Shown here in pieces: positions 28,239 to 32,430 of a DNA stretch of 32,430 nucleotides (position 1 is the first letter of the stretch; the number at the start of each line of letters is the position of its first letter). The position numbers were made by a program, and so were the translations under genes. The DNA comes from Mycobacterium sp. (GTDB lineage Bacteria > Actinomycetota > Actinomycetes > Mycobacteriales > Mycobacteriaceae), in contig JAOPVX010000132.1 in the NCBI GenBank assembly GCA_025965975.1, positions 1 through 32,430 of the forward strand, in the 5' to 3' direction. The notes beneath the pieces are model-generated. The model had not been told where the DNA came from, made no database searches, and was given only the letters and a program-made list of their open reading frames with translations.

Positions 28239-29597
28239 CTATCGTGCCACGCCCGCGGTGACCAGCGACGCCGCCCTGGTGGCCGCGGCAACACAGGCAG
28301 GCACCCCGATGCCGTCCAGGTAGCCGCCGGCGACGGCCAGCGTCGCCGGTAAGCCTGCCCGCAGGTCGGCCACCAGGTCGGCATGGCCGGGTCGGTACTG
28401 CGGCATCGCATCGATCCAGCGATGCACCTGGCAATCGACCGGCTCGACGTAGACGCCGAACACCGTGGCCAGGTCCTGCGAGGCCCACGACAACAGGTCC
28501 TCGTCACCGGCGCTTGCGGCCAGGTCGTCGCCGAACCGGCCGTACGAGAACCGCACCAGCTCCACGTTGCCCCGCTGACCCCATTTGCGGCTCGACAACG
28601 TGATCGCCTTGGCGCGCAACGGTTCTCCGCTGGCCACCAGCACCCCGGACTGCTCGGGCAGCGGGGTGCCGCCCGGCAGCGCAAGCGCCACGAGCGCCGT
28701 GGACGCCACCCCGATGCGTCGCGCCGCCGCCGCGGTCCGCGGTGCGACGCCCTCGATCAGCCTCGACAGCTGCGGCGCAGGGACGGCCAGCACCGCCGCG
28801 CCGGCATGCCAGCGCAGCCCCTCGTCGTCGACCAGCTCCCAGCCCCGCGGAGCGCGGTTGACCCGATCGACGGCCACCCGCGCCCACCGGATGCCGGCCC
28901 GGCGGACGAGCTCGTCGACCAGCACCGCGTAGCCGCCGTCGACGGCGCCGAACAGGGATTGTGGCGGCGGCGCCACACTTGCCACTGCCTCACGCACCGC
29001 GTCGGTCAGGTTGCGTGCGCCCCGGTCCAGCGCCGCTGCCAGCGTCGGAGCGGCCGATCGCAGCCCGATGGTGGCCGCGGACCCGGCGTAAACGCCCGCC
29101 AGCAGCGGATCCACCGAGCGGGTCACCACCTGAACACCGAACCGGTCACCGACCAGATCGGCCACCGAAGGATCGGCGCCGGGCCGCCAGGAGAACGGGC
29201 GGGTGCACTCGTCGAGCATCCGCGACACCGTGGCGTCGTCGACCAGCCCGGCCAGCGCCTGCGGCTGCGCCGGGATGCCCTGCAGCGTGCCGGTCGGCAA
29301 CGGGTGCAGCCGGCGCTGGCTGTAGATCAGCGGCCGCGCACCGGTGGTGCCGATCTGCCTGCCCGCAAGGCCCAGCTCGGCCAGCAGCGCAGGCACCTCG
29401 GGTCGGCGCGCGACGAACGCCTCAGCACCGACGTCCATCGGCTGGCCGCCGATCCGCTCGGTGCGCAGCACGCCGCCAAGCCGGTCGGCCGGGTCGAACA
29501 CCGTGATCGTCGCGTCCTGCCCCGCAGCGACCCGCAGCCGGTAGGCCGCGACCAAACCCGAAATGCCGCCCCCGACAACGGCATACGTAGCCGTCAC
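28239..29597 (-). CDS. hemY: Coproporphyrinogen III oxidase HemY/CgoX (protoporphyrinogen-oxidase family)
   Basis: 452 residues. The FAD site is [12 protein letters not shown] at the N-terminus, then Asp-Arg-Leu-Gly-Gly-Val-Leu-Arg-Thr. The C-terminal block has [16 protein letters not shown], which is diagnostic. In actinobacteria this enzyme oxidises coproporphyrinogen to coproporphyrin III ahead of iron insertion and HemQ. The GTG at 29597 overlaps the hemE stop (GTGA); a longer upstream frame has no ribosome site and overlaps hemE. It corresponds to Rv2677c. Confidence 0.93.
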   Translation of the reverse strand: MTATYAVVGGGISGLVAAYRLRVAAGQDATITVFDPADRLGGVLRTERIGGQPMDVGAEAFVARRPEVPALLAELGLAGRQIGTTGARPLIYSQRRLHPLPTGTLQGIPAQPQALAGLVDDATVSRMLDECTRPFSWRPGADPSVADLVGDRFGVQVVTRSVDPLLAGVYAGSAATIGLRSAAPTLAAALDRGARNLTDAVREAVASVAPPPQSLFGAVDGGYAVLVDELVRRAGIRWARVAVDRVNRAPRGWELVDDEGLRWHAGAAVLAVPAPQLSRLIEGVAPRTAAAARRIGVASTALVALALPGGTPLPEQSGVLVASGEPLRAKAITLSSRKWGQRGNVELVRFSYGRFGDDLAASAGDEDLLSWASQDLATVFGVYVEPVDCQVHRWIDAMPQYRPGHADLVADLRAGLPATLAVAGGYLDGIGVPACVAAATRAASLVTAGVAR

Positions 29598-30661
29598 AGG
29601 GAATGCACCAATGCCACGACGTCGGTGATCACCGACGGATCGGTACCTGGCAGCACGCCATGGCCGAGGTTGAACACGTGGCCGGCCGCGCCAGCGTCGA
29701 CCGCGCGCCTGCCGTCCTCGACGACGGCACGCACCGCGCGCTGCGCCACCGGAAAGCCGGCCAGCAACACGACCGGATCGAGGTTGCCCTGGAGTGCGAT
29801 ACCCGGCTGAACGCGCGCAGCGGCGTCGGTCAGTGAGGTTCGCCAGTCCACCCCCACCACTGTCGCGCCGGCCTTCGACATCGCGCCAAGCAGCTCGGCG
29901 GTGCCGACCCCGAAATGCGTCATCGGCACGCCGGCGCCGGCCAGCGCGGAAAACACCCTGCTGCTGTGTGGCGCCACGTAGCTGCGGTAGTCCGCAAGCG
30001 ACAGCGTGCCCGCCCACGAATCAAACACCTGAATCGCGTCAACCCCGGCGTCCACCTGGGTCTGCAGAAACGCGATGGTGACGTCGGTGAGCGTCGTCAT
30101 CAACGCGTGCCAGGTTTCTGGGTCGCCAAGCATCATCGCCTTGGTGCGCTCGTGGTGCCGGCTGGGACCGCCCTCGACGAGATAGGACGCCAGTGTGAAC
30201 GGGGCGCCGGCGAACCCGATGAGCGGGACGTCGCCCAGCTCAGACACCAGCGCCGACACCGCCTGCGCGATCGGCGCAACCTGTTGTGGCTCAAGCATTT
30301 TCATGGCCTTGACATCGGCGATGGTGCGCACTGGATGCTCGATCACCGGCCCGACATCGGGCACGATGTCGAGCTCGATGCCCGATGCGCGAAGCGGCAC
30401 CACGATGTCGGAGAACAGGATCGCGGCGTCGACCCCGTGCCTGCGGACGGGCTGCAGGGTGATCTCGGTGATCAGCTCGGCGTCAAAGCACGCCGCCATC
30501 ATGGTGTTCTTGGCCCGCAGCGCCCGGTACTCGGGCAGCGACCGGCCGGCCTGCCGCATGAACCACACCGGCACCCGGCTGGGTTTGCGGCCGCTGGCTG
30601 CGGCCAGATAGGGCGACTCGGGCAGCTCGCGGCGGGTATTCATCGGCTCCAATGCTGCCAT
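29594..30661 (-). CDS. hemE: Uroporphyrinogen decarboxylase HemE
   Basis: 355 residues. It removes the four acetate carboxyls of uroporphyrinogen III to give coproporphyrinogen III. The signatures are [10 protein letters not shown] near residue 31, Leu-Phe-Ser-Asp-Ile near 83, [10 protein letters not shown], Phe-Asp-Ser-Trp-Ala-Gly and Phe-Asn-Leu-Gly-His-Gly. GAGGG lies 4 nt before the ATG at 30661. The ATG at 30643 would give the start I recall for Rv2678c. It begins 6 nt after the pentapeptide-protein stop, so the haem genes probably share that transcript. Confidence 0.95.
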   Translation of the reverse strand: MAALEPMNTRRELPESPYLAAASGRKPSRVPVWFMRQAGRSLPEYRALRAKNTMMAACFDAELITEITLQPVRRHGVDAAILFSDIVVPLRASGIELDIVPDVGPVIEHPVRTIADVKAMKMLEPQQVAPIAQAVSALVSELGDVPLIGFAGAPFTLASYLVEGGPSRHHERTKAMMLGDPETWHALMTTLTDVTIAFLQTQVDAGVDAIQVFDSWAGTLSLADYRSYVAPHSSRVFSALAGAGVPMTHFGVGTAELLGAMSKAGATVVGVDWRTSLTDAAARVQPGIALQGNLDPVVLLAGFPVAQRAVRAVVEDGRRAVDAGAAGHVFNLGHGVLPGTDPSVITDVVALVHSL

Positions 30662-30667
30662 GAGCCC

Positions 30668-32173
30668 TCAGCTGTCGGGACCGTCGTCCTGGTCCCCGGT
30701 GGCCTGGCGCGAGCCCGACCCGGCCTCGCGGTCGACCGGGTGCGGCGGCCATGGTCGCGGCGTGATGCACCGCGGGATCGCCGACTGGGTTGCGCTCGGC
30801 GGCTTGTCCCAGTCGAACTTGACGTTCTTCCACTCGGTGGGCGATTCGAACGACGCGTGCAGGCACTTGAACACGGCCGAGCCGAACGACGTCTGTGCGC
30901 TGCAGAAGCCGGCCCGACGAAACGAGACGTTCTCGCCGGTGAACCTCGCGTCGTCGAACGAGGTGTCCTTGCCGCTGAAGGTGGCGCCGGCGAACGAGGC
31001 GTTGCGGGCGCGAATCGTCGCTCCGGCGAACGTGGCGTCGGATTTGAAGGTGGCCCCGTCGAACGACACAACTTCTGCGTTGAATTTCACGTCCTCGAAC
31101 GAGGTGTTCGGGCCGCTGAACACGGCCCCGTCAAACCAAACGTGCCTGCCGGAAAACCTCGCGCCGGCGAACCACGCGTCCTCGAACAGCACACCGGTCA
31201 GATCGAAGTCGTTGCCGGACCAGCTGGTGTCGGCCGTGCGGGCAAGACGTTGCCACAGCACCCGGACGATCGTGTCGCGGACCTCGCGGTCGTTCTGGCG
31301 GACCGCTTGCCGCCGCGTCTCCTCGATGTTGATGGCAGGTGGGGTCGCCGACCACGTTGTCGTGGAGACGAACTCGCTGAGGTGGTTGGCGCCGGAGTCC
31401 GGGTCGTACGGCAGACGCAGGTAGGCGCACAGCACGTCGACACATTGCTGGCGCTGCGAGAAAACCCGGCTCTCATCCGCGGCGGCGGCCATCGCGTACA
31501 CACCGGCGATGCGCACCGCCGTGTCCGAATCTCCCAACTGGATCGACGCCGCGCCGAACCGCTGCGCGAATTGTGCTCGCTCCGTGTCCTTTTGGCGCCG
31601 ATACACCACCACCAGCGCGACGGCGATCACCGCACCGGCGATCGCGGGCAGCCCCGACTTGGCCACGTCGACGTCGCTGGCACCAGTGGCGTGCGTGAAG
31701 ACCGCACCTCTGATGATCCAGGTTGCCAGCGCGGCAAGGCCGACCCCGATGAGAACTGCTGCGGTGATCGATGCGAGCAACGGGATCCGCGGGGTGCGAC
31801 GCAGCCCGGTCGTGACCCAGGTGCGCGTTGTGCGCCGCAGGGTCTGCGCGGGCCGGAAAACACTCGCGAGCAATCCACCGATGATGACGGCGACAACGGC
31901 GCCGGCCGTGATGCGCACGGGCAGCTGGCCCGCGATCGAAAGGCCGGGCCGCCCCGCCACCGCATCCAGGCCGAGGGCCAAGAAGACCGCCAGGCCCGCG
32001 GCCACGGCGGCGGCAACGACGATCACCGCCACCACCCATGCCGGGGCCTTCCGGATCAGTCGAGGTCGCCGCAGCGACGGGTCGGCCTGGATCTGCGGTT
32101 TTTCTTGCTGGTCGTCGCGATTGGGACGGGCGATTTCCTCGGTGGCATCAGCAACCCGTTCCGGCATGCTCAC
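30668..32173 (-). CDS. Membrane-anchored pentapeptide-repeat protein
   Basis: 501 residues. Four hydrophobic segments occupy about residues 43-70, 87-107, 133-153 and 172-190. A cytoplasmic helical region follows (Arg-Phe-Gly-Ala-Ala-Ser-Ile-Gln-Leu-Gly to Val-Leu-Trp-Gln-Arg). Residues about 325-445 are pentapeptide repeats of the Ala-x-Phe-x-Gly / Phe-x-x-Ala-x-Phe type, recognised by Phe or Val every fifth residue, which would form a right-handed quadrilateral beta-helix. The tail is Pro/Asp-rich. Some pentapeptide proteins mimic DNA or bind gyrase, but membrane-fused ones are uncharacterised. GTG 32173 follows GATGAG; ATG 32167 is an alternative. Confidence 0.85.
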   Translation of the reverse strand: MSMPERVADATEEIARPNRDDQQEKPQIQADPSLRRPRLIRKAPAWVVAVIVVAAAVAAGLAVFLALGLDAVAGRPGLSIAGQLPVRITAGAVVAVIIGGLLASVFRPAQTLRRTTRTWVTTGLRRTPRIPLLASITAAVLIGVGLAALATWIIRGAVFTHATGASDVDVAKSGLPAIAGAVIAVALVVVYRRQKDTERAQFAQRFGAASIQLGDSDTAVRIAGVYAMAAAADESRVFSQRQQCVDVLCAYLRLPYDPDSGANHLSEFVSTTTWSATPPAINIEETRRQAVRQNDREVRDTIVRVLWQRLARTADTSWSGNDFDLTGVLFEDAWFAGARFSGRHVWFDGAVFSGPNTSFEDVKFNAEVVSFDGATFKSDATFAGATIRARNASFAGATFSGKDTSFDDARFTGENVSFRRAGFCSAQTSFGSAVFKCLHASFESPTEWKNVKFDWDKPPSATQSAIPRCITPRPWPPHPVDREAGSGSRQATGDQDDGPDS

Positions 32174-32180
32174 ATCGTCT

Positions 32181-32241
32181 CATCTCGGCAGCACGGGTCG
32201 CCCGCCAAATCGGCGCGCCTGCACACAGGCCTGCCGAGATG
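32181..32241. promoter_or_regulatory. 11-bp inverted repeat in the divergent pentapeptide/haem and DUF3000 promoter region
   Basis: CATCTCGGCAG at 32181-32191 and CTGCCGAGATG at 32231-32241 are perfect inverted copies with centres 50 bp apart. Each gene therefore has the same CTGCCGAGATG sequence in the same orientation just before its start, followed by AG or GG. It is a candidate shared regulator site, or a long hairpin. Confidence 0.5.
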
Positions 32242-32244
32242 GGC

Positions 32245-32250
32245 TAGCGT
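32245..32250 (+). promoter_or_regulatory. Candidate -10 box (TAGCGT) for the DUF3000 gene
   Basis: TAGCGT fits TANNNT and ends 8 nt before the ATG at 32259, with no Shine-Dalgarno sequence in between, consistent with a leaderless transcript. Confidence 0.45.
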
Positions 32251-32258
32251 CAAACGCC

Positions 32259-32430
32259 ATGACCACCGCCGAACCGGCTCAGTTCCGTGAAGCGGTGGCG
32301 GCGATGAATGCCACCACCGTGCGACCGGAAATCGAGCTCGGCCCGATCCGTCCGCCGCAGCGGCTGGCGCCGTTCAGCTATGCGCTTGGCGCGGAGGTCC
32401 GCCATCCCGAGACGGCCATCGTCCCCGAGC
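32259..32430 (+). CDS. DUF3000 family protein (Rv2680-like), C-terminus outside window
   Basis: 57 codons are present before the window ends. The N-terminus has Phe-Arg-Glu-Ala-Val-Ala-Ala-Met-Asn-Ala-Thr-Thr-Val-Arg-Pro-Glu-Ile and then Gly-Pro-Ile-Arg-Pro-Pro-Gln-Arg-Leu-Ala-Pro. This is the very conserved start of the actinobacterial DUF3000 family as I recall it for Rv2680. Function unknown. In M. tuberculosis echA15 (Rv2679) lies between hemE and this gene; here the pentapeptide-repeat gene takes that place on the opposite strand. Confidence 0.85.
   Translation, partial: MTTAEPAQFREAVAAMNATTVRPEIELGPIRPPQRLAPFSYALGAEVRHPETAIVPE

Noticed and set aside
29915-32290. 791-residue plus-strand frame opposite hemE and the pentapeptide gene
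   Set aside because: His/Arg/Gly-rich shadow lacking any motif, lying over genes with strong family signatures.
1-32430. CRISPR array or toxin-antitoxin pair
   Set aside because: No regularly spaced repeats longer than about 15 bp, and no small gene pair with recognised toxin motifs.

Overview
The window looks like chromosomal DNA from a mycobacterium, most likely an environmental Mycolicibacterium-type species. The base composition is GC-rich. Genes for cell-wall arabinan synthesis (aftC), an F420-type PPOX protein and actinobacterial coproporphyrin-dependent haem synthesis (hemE, hemY/cgoX, hemQ/chdC) are all present. Gene order follows the M. tuberculosis block Rv2667 to Rv2680 as I remember it: clpC2, secreted protein, GNAT, AFG1/ZapE ATPase, ribD-like, secreted hydrolase, aftC, msrB, methyltransferase, hemQ, hemY, hemE, DUF3000. 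No database was consulted. All family calls come from motifs and remembered family architecture.

Layout. 1-3036: envelope and small accessory genes (a Gly/Trp-rich secreted protein cut by the window edge, a Pro-rich anchored protein, a DUF6941-like protein, a secreted four-Cys protein, an AraC-type DNA-binding-domain protein, an SRPBCC protein). 3050-4939: clpC2 behind two palindromic operators, then an ECF sigma factor translationally coupled to an O6-alkylguanine-DNA methyltransferase. 4995-11317: the conserved core from the PPOX protein to aftC. 11318-13847: a structured intergenic region, a zinc alcohol dehydrogenase coupled to msrB, and a convergent methyltransferase. 13848-27514: about 13.7 kb absent at this place in the M. 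tuberculosis order. It holds a 56-residue membrane protein, a DUF5996 protein, HdeD and DUF1003 membrane proteins, a PucR-type regulator divergent from a four-gene operon (acyl-CoA ligase, DUF3556 membrane protein, phytoene-desaturase-like flavoprotein, short-chain reductase), and a PknK-like kinase/MalT fusion. 27538-32173: a leftward run hemQ, hemY, hemE, all downstream of a pentapeptide-repeat membrane protein. From 32259: the start of a DUF3000 protein.

How the genes may work together. The best candidate for an undescribed system is the PucR / FadD / DUF3556 / flavoprotein / SDR operon followed by the PknK homologue. It has the parts of a membrane-linked acyl-lipid pathway: activation, membrane step, flavin redox, ketone reduction. 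It carries its own regulator and a signalling kinase, and resembles the pknK-virS-mymA neighbourhood of M. tuberculosis. Its substrate cannot be read from the sequence. Other points of interest are the tandem 19-bp palindromes at clpC2, the sigma-factor/alkyltransferase pair, a KstR-type motif before the Rv2668-like gene, an 11-bp inverted repeat shared by the divergent pentapeptide/haem and DUF3000 promoters, and at least six genes whose starts sit 6-8 nt after a TANNNT box, suggesting leaderless transcripts.
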